Notes under the pieces: model-generated
Seen by the model: only the letters and a program-made list of their open reading frames with translations
Databases searched by the model: none
What the model was told of the DNA's origin: nothing
Translations under genes and position numbers: made by a program
Shown: in pieces, positions 24,064 through 36,391 of the stretch
Layout: each line of letters begins with the position of its first letter
Position numbering within the stretch: position 1 is the stretch's first letter
NCBI GenBank assembly: GCA_022316685.1
Contig: JAKJHU010000076.1
Span: 1,002,001 to 1,066,000 of the forward strand
Source: Progne subis subis
Taxonomy: Eukaryota; Chordata; Aves; Passeriformes; Hirundinidae
DNA length: 64,000 bases
Direction of reading: 5' to 3'

Positions 24064-26982
24064 TATATGATGAAATACATGTAAATGGCTCAGGAATAAA
24101 ATTAATGTGAAAACTGTGAAAATATTTCAAGCTGTAACACTCAAGTCCATAACAGTTTTCTAAGTAAGAGTGTTGAGACAAGGAGTTAAAACTTTTTAAG
24201 ATTGTTACCCAAAAATTTATCAAATTGATTGTCAGTGCAGTGATACTGCAGATAATATATTCAGCCTTTAATGGGTGATTGACTCTTCTTAATTCTGAGG
24301 GCATAATGAAGGAAGAGTTGAATTATGGTTTTGTATGAATATCTTTAATATTACATTTTTATCTCAAAATGTATGCTTTGGGGTGTCCTAAACACACTGC
24401 CAGGTAAAATAAAGATTTTCTTTCCTGACTACCAAAACCTTCCCACCTGAAAATCTAAAGTGGGGAAAATATGGAGAGGAAAATTATCTTTTGAAGTACT
24501 AGAGTTTTCTACAGCTAAACCCAGAAGAAACCATGTTAATTATTCCAGCAGAATTACACTCCTGTTGTTATTTAGGAATGCTTTTTATTTAGCTGTAAAT
24601 GAGAGTATCAGAAAGACATTAAGGAACAAATTTTATCCAGTTCAAGTTGTCAAGAAAACAGGATATGTTATCATTTTGTGATTTGCCTTTCTATCATTGA
24701 ATGTAGTCTATTTTTGAAGGAATGAAAAACAAGGAAGATATTTTAATGTCTCCTAGTTCATGCTATAAAACTAGAATTTTCTCCATAAAGAATGAAAGAA
24801 GTCCTTGGTGGCCTCAGGAAGGAAATTCTCAATAAGCCTGAATGGGAAACTGTAGCAGCTCTAGAATTCCAAGTTTTCTTGATGCATCATTTAGAAATTT
24901 AATGTTTAAAATAGCACAGTGACATGGGGAAGTTACTTGTGTGAACAGTAAGTGTTACACACGTTGACTCAGACCCAAACACTTCAAAACATGTTATGAA
25001 TGTAAACCTCTGCTAAAACTTCCTGATATTATCCATTGTGCTTCAGAGTAAAGTTCACCTTTTCTGGGTCACGTGAAAACAAGCAACATCCCACTGTTTG
25101 AATACTCTTTAAATGATTGGATGCAATAATGCTGATTTTGTTTCTTCTTCATTGTGTGGTTTATCGACAAGAACCAAGTAACAGAGGCAAAGTGATGAGG
25201 TAGATGGACCTTAAATCTCTCCATGTTCCTAGAAATAATTTTCAGCAGAGATTTTTTTGTAGGGATTACTTATTCTTTCAATCCAATGGGTGCCAAATGG
25301 CATAACCATACCCATGCAATGCCTTTTATTGCTCAAAATAAAGATATTGATTTTTTTAACAGTAGTGAGGCACTTGCAACAATTAACTCACTAAAGTGTT
25401 GAACTGGAATCTCAAAAAATAAATATAGTGGGGATTTTTTTTTTTTTAATTTGTATTTAATTATCAGTATAGAGCTTAATTTGTCAGCAATATTATAAAG
25501 CTTTTAGATACCTAAAATTATCTTAGTTAATTTTAATTCCCTCAGAAAGAGTTGCTTAAATAGCTTGTGCCTATTCACACAAAGGAGTAGCCAGTGATAA
25601 TTACAATTAAACCTGTTCTAGTAACATGCATCTTATGGTAAAGTTCATGTAAAAATGAACAGTAAAAACCAGGCTGAAATGAATATATTTAATTGCATAG
25701 GGCTCAAAAGACTTACTGTGAATTCCTCTCTTTGTGCCAAAAAGCTACTAAAAATCCCAGATCGGTATTCTTTATCTATCTGCAAGATGTTCTGGTGGTT
25801 TCCAAATGTTTGTGATTCCCAGCTATGTTTCTAATGTGCAAAATAATGAAGTCCAGTGAAATTGTTAATTTTTTAAAATACCAAGGTTGAAATAACCTAG
25901 AATTCTCTTTGCTCAAGGTTACACATCCATTCCCAAACCTACAAGTATGGCTATGTAAATATATTTTACCCTACTTTTTTCTTTTTTTTTTTTCCCACTT
26001 CAGGGTTTTTTTGGGAGCTGTGAAAAATATTGATGCTAACTCTATAGTCTCTGTATTTCAGTACCTCAAACTACTATAATTTGGAGTATCTTTTCAGTTA
26101 TCAGTTTTGTAAACATTTTTCTGTTCTTTCTATGTGGACTTGTACCAAATTTTAGTCACAGAATCAAGTCCACTTTATATGTGCAGCTAGTGGTTTGCAT
26201 GACAGTCAAGGAAAATAAGCCAGTAAAAGAAAAACAAGAAAAATCTTCAGTAATACATTAATACCTTTTAATTTGAATTTTATTGGAATGATTTTATATC
26301 CATGCCTCTATTTTTTTAACTGAACTTCAGAATGTTTCTGAAATCTTAAAATAAAACTTTTTATAAACTTTCTGTATTGTATGGTGCTTCTTCCTGCCTG
26401 GAACAGTTAAAAATTTAATGACTCAATAATTGGAAGATAAGTATTCATGAAAGGTTTTTTGTCATCAAAACTGTATTGTTTGTACATTCTTAAGTTTATT
26501 CATAAATCTCTGCAAGAGACTCAAGTTCTCAACCGTGGAACTATTTATATTTCCAAGTTATCCTATTACCAATTTGATGGTGTTTATTAGAAACAATCAT
26601 ACATGGAAACCCTAAATCATTTTCTAAATCTGGAGATACGGCTGTTTCCAGTGAACAAATAATTTTCATCTGACCAAATTTTTCATTGCTATATCAATTT
26701 ACTGCAGCATTCATTGTGGATAATGGACTAGTTTTCTCATATTCTCTGTTAAATTGGGCAAAATTTTGGCTTAAATTAATCTCTCTAGTCAAATTATTAT
26801 GTGTCTCAAGACTCATTTCATGTGGCAAACTAAATGAAAGAAAAAGAATTACAGAAAAATACTCTGATTCTCTGGTCTTTCTTTCAGCTGTATTACAGTA
26901 CACTAAAAAAGACTTTAGATGATGATTGTCAAATAAAGTGTCTGCCATTTATGATAACCTACGATGATTAACAGATCTATTT
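24064..26982. other. unique AT-rich non-coding DNA
   Basis: No gene or repeat family is recognised. T runs occur at about 25437-25448 and 25983-25993. Open frames of up to 85 codons look random. Confidence 0.55.
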
Positions 26983-27597
26983 AAAACTGATTCATTAAAA
27001 ACCAATATAATCACAGACAAAGACCCTCTAACTAGTTAAAGTTAGAAAGTGGTATGTTTATTCACCGGCGGGCGGCACAGGAGTCATCTCCGAAAGGCGT
27101 GGCTGCTCTGAACAAGGCTCTTTGCTCTCTATTTGTTTTCCAAGACGTTACATACAATACATGTGCATAACCCCAGCACCTCCCATCCCCGCTCTGTATT
27201 AAAATGAGGCTATCAGTCCTTCACGCGTGCGCAGTTCTTCTCTTGAATTGGGTCGGTGGTCTCAAATTGGGTCAGTGGTCTCAAAGGATGAAGTCAGGAG
27301 AGTCTTCATCAGGTCTCTGTGACCCTCTGGCACTGTCCAAGGTCCCCTGCTTTGTGATTGATTGGTACCAAGTCCAGGTGCTGGCCGTTGTTCTTACTGG
27401 TTTCAATCTGTTCTTATGATGGTTCACTTACTCTACATTTTCCTATAAACAAGCTCATAATATAACAGTTAGCTCTAGCTTGGGCATCTAATAATCATTA
27501 ACCTACCATTTATTGATCTAACTTACATCTTGATCAATATAAATTGCTTCTAACACCTAGCTAAAATTTTAACTCTTTAAAATCATAATTCAAAAAC
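26983..27597 (-). mobile_element. probable LTR of an endogenous retrovirus (boundaries tentative)
   Basis: A CpG-containing, GC-rich core (about 27063-27415) lies in AT-rich DNA. On the minus strand a GAATAAAC signal (complement near 27057-27063) is followed by a U5-like segment. Proposed ends are TG at 26988 and CA at 27592 (605 bp), flanked by AAAAC at 26983-26987 and 27593-27597. The repeat is low in complexity, so the boundaries could be wrong even though the LTR identity is likely. Within the core, a GAATTGGGTCGGTGGTCTCA-like unit is repeated in tandem (27245-27283), a possible U3 enhancer-type duplication. There are no viral coding remnants. Confidence 0.6.
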
Positions 27598-29817
27598 ATT
27601 TCATGCTAAAATGCAGAAAAGAGTTTCAATAAAAGGTATAAATCCAAATGACCAAGACTCTTGAAGATCCTTTTGAGTCAGGGTTGCTTTTTATTTTTGG
27701 AATAGAAGATATATCACTGGGTGTGTTTCATGAATACACCAAATCAGTTCTTCTACTGGGAAAAAATTCATTTTAAAGAAAATGAAATTACTGAAAATGC
27801 CACAGATTATTCAAATTTCATGTAAAACTTAAATTAGTCACAAGCCAATTAGTTCAAACAGTCAATGAGGAACAAAACCTCTTATTTTAATACTTTTAAC
27901 ATTACAAAATTCCAGATAAACCAGCTAGTTATCATTAAAATATCAGCCAAAACACGTAATAGATGGAGCTCGTTTCACACTAACATTACTCAAGCATTTT
28001 GCTTAAAGCAGTTTCCTAAACTCCCTAATAACAGAGGTATGGGCAGATAACAACTTAGGTCGTGACTTAGGTGCTTATGTCTTTCAAGTGATTACAGAGG
28101 AAATCAAATAGGCAAAGTAACTCAGACAAGATGTCTAAATTTTGATGGTTAATGTTAAGATGAACCTTTTCCCATTATCTACCATTTTTTCCTGATATTT
28201 CTTTCTAAGAAACTTATTAAATTAAATCTGACTTTGTACTTTCTATGTACTTGAGGTGTTGGCACAGTGATATACTGTCTTCAGCAAAATATAAATCATT
28301 TCACAAAACAGTCTAGAATAAGATGCTGGAGTAGCTATTCCCAGTGGAGTTATATCAGTTTCAAATATCATGAGGTTTTTTAGTGTTAAACTCATTAAGA
28401 AATATATTAGCCACTCCAAAATAAACCAAGCAGCATGGTAAAAAAAGCTTCTCAAAGTCAAATTAGCTAATGTCTGAATTAAGAGTTATAAAGCACTCTC
28501 AGCATGGTACTAATTAGTGCTGCCTAAATCACCCACATACATCTATTGTAATTTTAACTGATGCTACACTAGCAAGAATTACAGTTCCTTCAAAGCTACT
28601 TGAATGGTGTCTATTCTGCATTTTGCAGTACAGAAATGCCCACAGGCACACATATTAGAATCTGGATTGAACCTGTGAGAGGGGTGCAAATTCTTCCTTC
28701 AGATTTTTTTCTGAAAGGCTGCGCAGCTTTGCCATGCTGTTCTGTCACTTGGAGATCTTTCTGCTTGGAAAACATTGTTTACATTTAAGTCATTTTTATC
28801 CCTTCCAGAGTTTTTCCCAGAAAGAGGCACTGCAACACTTCAGATTACCTCAGGGATCTCCAACTCTAATTATTTACATGAGTGAGATTTTAAGACCCTA
28901 AGAAAGATTTTGCATCTCTAAGGAAAGCATATTGTAAAGCCTTTAAATTCGATGCTGAGAGACTTCAAAAGAATTCCCATCAAGTGAGACTTGTCTCAGT
29001 CAAAGAGGAAAAAGCTGGAATTTTAACTTTAACTCTGGGAGCTCTTACTTTTGCCTATTTTTGCCTGGATCTTTAATTTGACTTGTATCTTGTAATTTAG
29101 TATTTTATTTAGGCTCCAAGATATGAAAAGCATTTGGACCCGAAGTCCCATGAACATATCCAATAAACTGCTATTAAATTCTGAATATTTCAAATATCAA
29201 ATAGTTTAAGAGACTTATGTGCTTTTAAATATTTAAATGTGAATAGGTAGAAAATATATTTTTGAAGTTTAAGGCAAACTGTCACACAACTGAATCATTT
29301 TCCATGTCTAACTCTTAATCCACCTGTTCTTTTTTTCACAAAATATTTCATTTTGGCTAGAATATAAACATATAGTTCCGAAACTTGTTTGAGAAACTAA
29401 TTTGTTTATCAAGCTTTTTGGGGTGGGATAACCCGGGGGTAAACCATTTGCAATTTGACTAAAGTATATTTTAAAAGGGAACTCTAAATAAAAACTGAAC
29501 AAGTTGCATAACTATAAAATTAGTAAAATCACTTAGGTCATGGGAATAATGACTACATGTGTGAAGTCAATCAAGTGTACTTGGTTGAAAAGAAAAATGG
29601 AGTTCCTCAGTGGAAAAAAAAGTCAAAACTGACCTTAATATGCAATTAACAATATACTCTGACTAGGTTTTTAATTTTTTTAAAATATTGAGAAAAAAAT
29701 AAAGCTGATAATAAAAATGAAAAATTGTCACGGTCCAACACCAAAACATTCTTCTAAGTAGCTGTATTCCAGACCCATCTCCCCAGACCTGAACCTTTAA
29801 TTCAGGATACTAATCTG
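27598..29817. other. unique AT-rich non-coding DNA
   Basis: No gene or recognisable repeat family was found. Confidence 0.55.
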
Positions 29818-29985
29818 CAAAAAACCCCACAAACAAACCCCCAACCAACCAAACAGAACCCCACATCCCCCACACACACAAAACAAACAAAAAAAACCAC
29901 AGACAGACAAACAAACCTACCAAACAGACAAACAAAAAAGGACCAAAAATCAAACAAACAAACAAAAATACGAAACAAAGCAAAA
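29818..29985. repeat. A/C-rich low-complexity tract
   Basis: About 170 bases are almost free of T and G on the plus strand, made of AAAC, ACCC, CCAA and CACA units. It produces a spurious minus-strand open frame (29810-30148) rich in Phe, Val, Leu, Cys and Gly. Confidence 0.9.
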
Positions 29986-30750
29986 CACCCTTTTCAAGGC
30001 CATGTAAATGTATCTTTGGTGTCAGCTGTCCTAATGAAATTGCTAATTCTAGGTCTGCAGACAAAATATGTACCTCAGAGTCATTGAGATAAGTATCTAT
30101 AGATATCATAAGTGAATAATAGGTGTTTAAGAACAGGAAACAGTACATGAATGTGTAAAAATACTGTTAGAACTTTTTGAAGTCCATAAAAGGTTACAGT
30201 GCTCCCTCTGTAATGTCATTCTGGGAATTTGATAGATAACTGGGGAAGATCAACTTGGCAATTAAATTAATACCAAGATCTCTAACAACATGAGTAGGTC
30301 TGCTGTAGTGTGCTGTGTAAGAAATACATAGGTACTTCAGTTTACTCATTTAAAGTGACATGCATCATTAATTCTTATTCTCCAGACAGTTTATAAATGT
30401 GATTTAACAATCTTGCCACACTATGCATCATAATTTTTACTTTACCAAATCAATGAATTAAATATAACAAGGAAAAACAATTAATTTTTATGTATGTTCT
30501 CACTGTGTCTGCCAAATACTATTCCAGAAAGTTTCACTGTGTCTGACCAGACTGAGATTCCCTGCAATGGGTTTGTTTGGATAGTCACAAAAACTTTCAA
30601 AGGTCACTATTATCCTTCCACCTATTTTCCCCTGTTAATTTGTCAGAGGTTATATTTTTAAAAGTATATTTGCATTCCCTGCCTTTAGGAAAGGAAGAAT
30701 TTTTCTACAGTAAAGCAGGGAGAGAAGAGATTTTTTTTCATGGCTATAGT
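29986..30750. other. unique AT-rich non-coding DNA
   Basis: Nothing recognised. Confidence 0.5.
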
Positions 30751-30751
30751 T

Positions 30752-30787
30752 AATATTTATTTGTTTATTTATTTATTTATTTATTTT
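30752..30787. repeat. (TTTA)n microsatellite
   Basis: About eight TTTA units with one interruption (TTTG). Confidence 0.93.
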
Positions 30788-33700
30788 CAGTATAGATGTT
30801 TCCAGAGATATCAAAGCCGGGAGTGGGTAGCACAGACTGAAGAGACTCATTTCTTTGTGTGACTGCATGGCACTGATAAATCAGAGCCATTTACTAATCA
30901 GGATTATTACATGCCAGCTTTTGTTACTCACAGTTTAGAAGATTTCAGTGCCTCTGAACCTGTATTTTCAGTAATTTTTTTAGTCACTTTATGATTTCTG
31001 CGTAAAGATATTTACTTTATTTGTGTCTTTCATTTGTGTAGAAACTATATAAAGTGGATCAAAGGACAGTAGGCAGTTTTAATACTACCTCAGATAATTC
31101 GTTTCTGAGTGATGTAATGAATTAGCAGCCATGTGAAGCATATGAACGAACATCATGGCCATATCCACCATCCTACAAGGTTTTCTAATTGCCCTTCTCA
31201 TAGTCTTGAGCGAACCTTTAAGATTCTCTATGGACAACAGTATAATGACGGTTTTAATCTCTATTTCTATTCAGTGCTGTTTAAAAACCAAGCTAGCAAA
31301 ATTTCAATGTAACAAAAATGGTTTTTATTGAAGAAAAATCATTCACTACCTTTAAATGTGATGTTAATTTTCCAGGTATGGCACAATAAAATGACATTCC
31401 ATAAAGATACAGTTTAATCTGATAGAAGAGCTTAGATAGCAGGCTCTTCAACTCACACTTCAACTCTACAATCTCTGCTATTCAGGCAAACTCAGCCTTT
31501 CAGTCAATGAACTAGTCAGGATTTTGTAATGCAGGTGAAGTTTTGCAGATTTTCAGTAAAACTCTTCTCAAGCAAGTGTAAACCACAAGCAAGTTGCACT
31601 TTGAGAACCAGTAGAGGAAATTCCATGTTTCTTTTAGGCTTTAGAAAATGAAGTAAGTGAAAGTGGGTTTCACTTTATTACATTTTTGTTATATAAAAGT
31701 AAGATACCTATTCTGACTGTGATAATATGATCTCTCTCTGCAATCAGTGGTAGCTGATAAACTTTTCCATGGGCTTACCCATACTATCCTGGAAAAGAGT
31801 CTATTAAAGCCTTAGACCTTCCACTTATAAAACCACACAAAAATCTTAGTTCAATCGGTTTGAAGAATAAATTTGTACTTGTGTTTGATATTTATTCATC
31901 TTTAACTATGTTTCAGTAACCTTTGGAGCTTATTTATGTTCCTGAATAAGAAATAGTACCTTCTTTAAGCAGTATTTTAAAAAAAATAATTATATGGTGC
32001 ACATAAATATAGCTTAACCACTGACAATAATTTCCCAAAATGCCACACTCTCTTCATGCACGGTAAAATATGTAAGTTTCATGTACTTCATTAAAAATTA
32101 ACAGGAGTATAACTTTGTTCCTTTCTTCTGAAAACGGTTTTTTACATAAAAAGGACTTTTACTTATAATGTCTTTCAGAGTAGGCGCTCCCGGATACATG
32201 CAAAACATGCTGTTCCAGAGGGGCAGATGACCTGCTTTCTTCAAATTTTCCTTATGAAAACAACACTGAATAATAGCTACAGGTTTTCATTATTGGGTCA
32301 AACCACATTAATGAGGTCACTGTCTTCTCTGCATTTAACCCAGAAGTAGCAGCACTGAGAAGAGAATCAATTTGACTAAGGCTAATCAGTTCAGTGACAG
32401 ACCAAGAAAACATGTTTTCCCTGAATCTCATTCCAAGTTTCTAAACTAGGCTGTTTCCAAACTAATGGTTTAGAAAAAGGATCATGTGGATATTCACAAA
32501 TACCATTTAATTGTACCTTACTTATAAATATTTCTTTACAGAATAGCGTTGTTTTGTTTTGTTTTGTTTTCTGAAATAATCACAACCAAACAGAGATATG
32601 GAGTCGGTACGGAGAGAAAAATAACTGCAATTTCTGCAAGTACATATGTTGAATGGGCTTTTTTGAAAGGCTTGCCTCTTGCCTTAAGAACTGCTGCTAC
32701 GTCATAAAAAATATTGAGGAAGAGGTTAAAGGAGATGTAAGAAGATTTTTAAGTAATTATCTCCTGTATATTGACTTTTTTTTTTCTGTAATTCTAAGAT
32801 CTTTTTGGGGTTCTTTTCTCATAAAGAATGCATACTTTCCTAACGTTTTTGAGTTTGTTGTTTGGCTGGGGAGGGGAGTGGTTGGGTGGGTTGTTTTGTT
32901 TGGCTGGTTTTTTCTTTCTTTTTCTTTTTTCCTTAATAAAGAATGATCTGTAGAGATTTTGATCAGCTCTTCAGATTTATTTCATACCTAAAGGTTTAAT
33001 ACCATAATTTTCTCCTGTCTATACTGGTATTATACTTCAGTATTTCTGTTCACTGAATTTTCAGAGCACAGAACTAGTATTTGGATGAAATTCAAAAGAT
33101 GGTTTTACAGTCCATTTTACAAAGCTTTTGCCACAATTTGTGGCCATCAACATATTCCATATGTAATCATGAAGAAAAGGCTGGGTATATAGAAGTGCCA
33201 GGGACAAAAACAAACAAACAAACAACAACAACAAAAAAAATTATGCAGTCTTTAATTACAATGTGATGTAGACACAACAGAAGCTGAATTTCCATTTAAA
33301 CTGGTATGTCCTAATGTAGCGTGGTTAGCCATACAGTTCCAAAGAATCTTTTAGAAAGAATTTATTTCACAGTTTCCTAACAATTCTGTGCACAAAGTAA
33401 CAAAAAACCCCACAAACTTTGGTTTCTGCTTATTTAATAATCTTTCAGCTGTGAATTAAAGTTAAGTTTAAACAATGTACTTTCAATACTTCAGCATTTC
33501 ACCAGGAGAAGTTGAAGAATAAGTGGCTATAACTGAGACAGTGGAAGACTTTATTTCATATGTATCAATTCCACAAACTGTGTTGAAAGGTATTTTTTCA
33601 AACAGTTCCCTTTCTTAGAAGAAGCTTTCCGTATGTTTAATCAAAGGATAGAAGCGGTGTTTTCTCAGATCTTACGAAAGATTTACCAAAAGTTCACCAG

Positions 33701-33796
33701 TTTCGCATCTCCTGGGAATCCTCAAACTTCCTGTATATCTCTAGGTAAATATCTGTCCATGTTTCTTTTGTCATTATGAGGCTTTTATGTTCGTTC

Positions 33797-33820
33797 TTTT
33801 TTTTTTTTTTTTTTTTTTTT
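33797..33820. repeat. T24 homopolymer
   Basis: Twenty-four consecutive T bases. Confidence 0.95.
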
Positions 33821-34850
33821 AAAGAATTAAGCATCTGAGAACTGTGGCCTATATAAATAATTTCTTAGAAAAACAAATCATTGTTTGAAATAAAGGAAAA
33901 TTTTCTAACCTGATGACTTTTCTTGGAAAATCCTTGAAATGTAGTGTAACAGAGATGCTACCACTTCTTAAAGTATCACATTAATCTTTTGTAATTAACA
34001 GTGTTGGGAAGCTAAATGCAGCTGTCATTTTCATCTGTTTCTGTAATAATTCTTTTCACCTCAAAGTGCTTCACAAGCTGAACTTACTTCCCTCATCACA
34101 GAAAAAGGATCTTCCATCAACTGATATTTTAAACAAATAGAAACACCAGAGATACTTGAAGATAGAATTTGAAACAACTTATTTTTAAAAGGATAGAAGA
34201 AATTTCTGCAGTACTTTTGCAACAGGAAAAAGATATTCCTTTGTAAATGATAAGAGATGTGAAAAAGTATGCTACGTATCAGTATATTTTAATTATTTCC
34301 CATAAACTAGAAAGCAGTGATAGGTGTATCTTCTCTGCCATTTATTGTTCAATCGGTATGATAACAAAGCTGTTCTATGTCTAGATATGCTATATTATTC
34401 TTTTATTAACATACAATGCTGCAAAATTACCACCAAACAGAAAAAAAAAAAAATCTGAGCTAAGAGTTCTGCATGTTTCAGGGATTTTCACCTCCAACTG
34501 TATGAGGAGAGAGAACTGCTCTAATTCAAATTCTAATTATCAGAGGGGATAGTGTGCTAGAAAGGTAATACGCCTTCTTCGCTACAGTTGCCACATTAAG
34601 ACAAAATAAATTAAACAATTAAACCCAGGCTTTCAGAATGGTATTTTCACTATAGTAGGTCAGCAAGAGGCAGGTGTCTTTTAAATGAACTTCTACTCCA
34701 AACTAGATGGATTTACAATATCAGTTACGGAGGGGATTATACCAGTACTACATAAGATTTAACATTAAGATTCATATAGGTTTTCAACCCTATTGCTTTT
34801 TTGTGGTATCTAAGAGAAAAAAATATTTCCTGGCTAGAAAAGACTATCTC

Positions 34851-34892
34851 GGGGGGTTTTTTGTCTGGTTTTGGTTTTGGTTTTGGTTTTTT
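34851..34892. repeat. G6 and (GGTTTT)n tract
   Basis: Six G, then T6, then three to four GGTTTT units. GGTTTT repeats resemble protozoan telomere units only by chance. The tract is short and is best read as low-complexity DNA. Confidence 0.85.
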
Positions 34893-35782
34893 AAGTCAAT
34901 TCTGCATATTTTGTACTTACAGAAAGTGCTGTCATCACATATTTCACAGCAGTTCCCATGGAAACTCTGTTGTATTTCTTTGTGTTTCTGTTTTGGTTTT
35001 TGATTTGATGTAGTAACAGCTTGTGGTCATCCTGCAAGTTCAATTAAATAAAGAGTTCATTGATTTTCCTGCCCTCTTAGTCTCTTTCTTTCTCAAACAC
35101 TGACTTTCTCTTCACATATTGGCTAAGAAGCACATCATACTAGAGGACACCTATATATCCCCTATGTGTTCACTTACGCCATATGAGCAGGAGACACAAA
35201 GGAACATTAAAGTATTGGTGGGACATGTGAAAATAAATTGAGCATTGAAAATGGCATTATGAGAGGGGTGAACTGGTACCTAAGAAAAAGATATGGACTT
35301 TGCATATGGCCAAGCATAAATAAATCAGTTTGGGTACAACATAAACTTCAACCAATGCTCAGAAACAAGTTATTTTAATTCAAACAATATTATAAAACAT
35401 TGTTTCAGTTGCCATGGGCAAAAGTCTTGATATCAGGAATATCACTTCCTTTAATTTATTTCCAACTATCATAGAATTTTAGTCATGGTCTCAGGTATTG
35501 AAAAAGGAAAGAGAACAATCAGCTAAGAAAAAACCCTATCTTTTCTGCTTGTTTCTCAGGTTTTCTCCAGTCCACCACCTTCCTCCCCCCTTTTCTAGTC
35601 TCAATTTCCCTTGGTTTTGTGGCAGAATACATGCAATCCTTCCCACATCTTTTCGAGAGGCAATGGGCAATGCAAGAGGTTGAGGTCAGTGCACAGCTGT
35701 TTCTTTCTGCTACCATTTGTATCTTACTCTTCTCCTCCACTGCTTCTCACTTATTAATTATTTCCTGAGCTCCCGTGTGGAG

Positions 35783-36391
35783 CATTCATGGACTGCTGTA
35801 CACTTCAGGGTTGCCCTGCCCTGCTAAGGGTCCCTTCAAGGTCAGTCCTTCTGGTGCTGTCACTACCCCAGTGCCTCCACAGGCTGCATTCTCTGTAGGT
35901 CTGTTTCTGTCCTTCTGTGGGTTCATCTCCAGGACCAATATTCAGGGCTATCTGTGATCCAGCAAGGGTTCCCCTGGACAGTGCCTCCTCTGCCAAAACG
36001 CAACTCCTTCCATGTAACTTTCCGCACGAGACCAGCCGGCCGCTGATGGCAAAATAAGAGAGTCTCCTCCTGGCTCCTTTGATTTTCACAGCTTTACTCA
36101 CAAGTCCTGTTTCTGTCACTGAGCGGTCCCGATCGCTCGCCGGTCCCGAGTGTCCCCAGCCCCTCCCGTGCCGCGGCTCTTTCCCCCAGGGGCCAGGGCC
36201 CATGGGCGAGACCCAGAGGCATCGCCCAATTAGGATCAGAAGGAGGGGGGAACCGGACCCGGCCCGAGGGGGATGGGCACCGTCAGACGGGGACAGATAT
36301 ATAAAGGAACACTGCAAATGTAAACCCAACCTATGCCTTGCAAACACTTCCAAGAGTGCATTTCCATCATCAACGCTCCCTTACACATTCC
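35783..36391 (-). other. CpG-rich island, possibly an LTR
   Basis: This block is markedly GC-rich, with about 16 CpG dinucleotides in roughly 180 bases (36120-36300), unlike any neighbouring unique DNA. On the minus strand a TTTATATATC element (about 36295-36306) could be a TATA box, followed by GC-rich sequence and an AGTAAAG element (complement near 36092-36098) that may act as a weak polyadenylation signal. That order suggests a retroviral LTR. Possible ends are TG at 35789 and CA at 36385 with imperfect CATTCA/CATTCC flanks, but these are weak. A 182-codon minus-strand frame (36353-35805) matches nothing I know and probably reflects the scarcity of stops in GC-rich DNA. The alternative is a CpG-island promoter of an unannotated host transcript. 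Confidence 0.4.

Larger units (their letters stand above)
30788..35782. other. unique AT-rich non-coding DNA with scattered simple repeats
   Basis: Simple tracts within it are (GTTTT)n at 32549-32572, a G/T-rich stretch at 32852-32932, (CAAA)n/(CAA)n at 33204-33240, T24 at 33797-33820, A13 near 34440-34453, and G6 followed by (GGTTTT)n at 34851-34892. No gene or transposon family was recognised. Confidence 0.55.

Noticed and set aside
34851..34892. GGTTTT repeats as telomere-like sequence
   Set aside because: Only three to four units. The vertebrate telomere unit is TTAGGG, so this is low-complexity DNA.
35805..36353. 182-codon minus-strand open frame
   Set aside because: It lies wholly in the CpG-rich block where stop codons are rare, has no recognised domain, and the block is better read as an LTR or CpG island.
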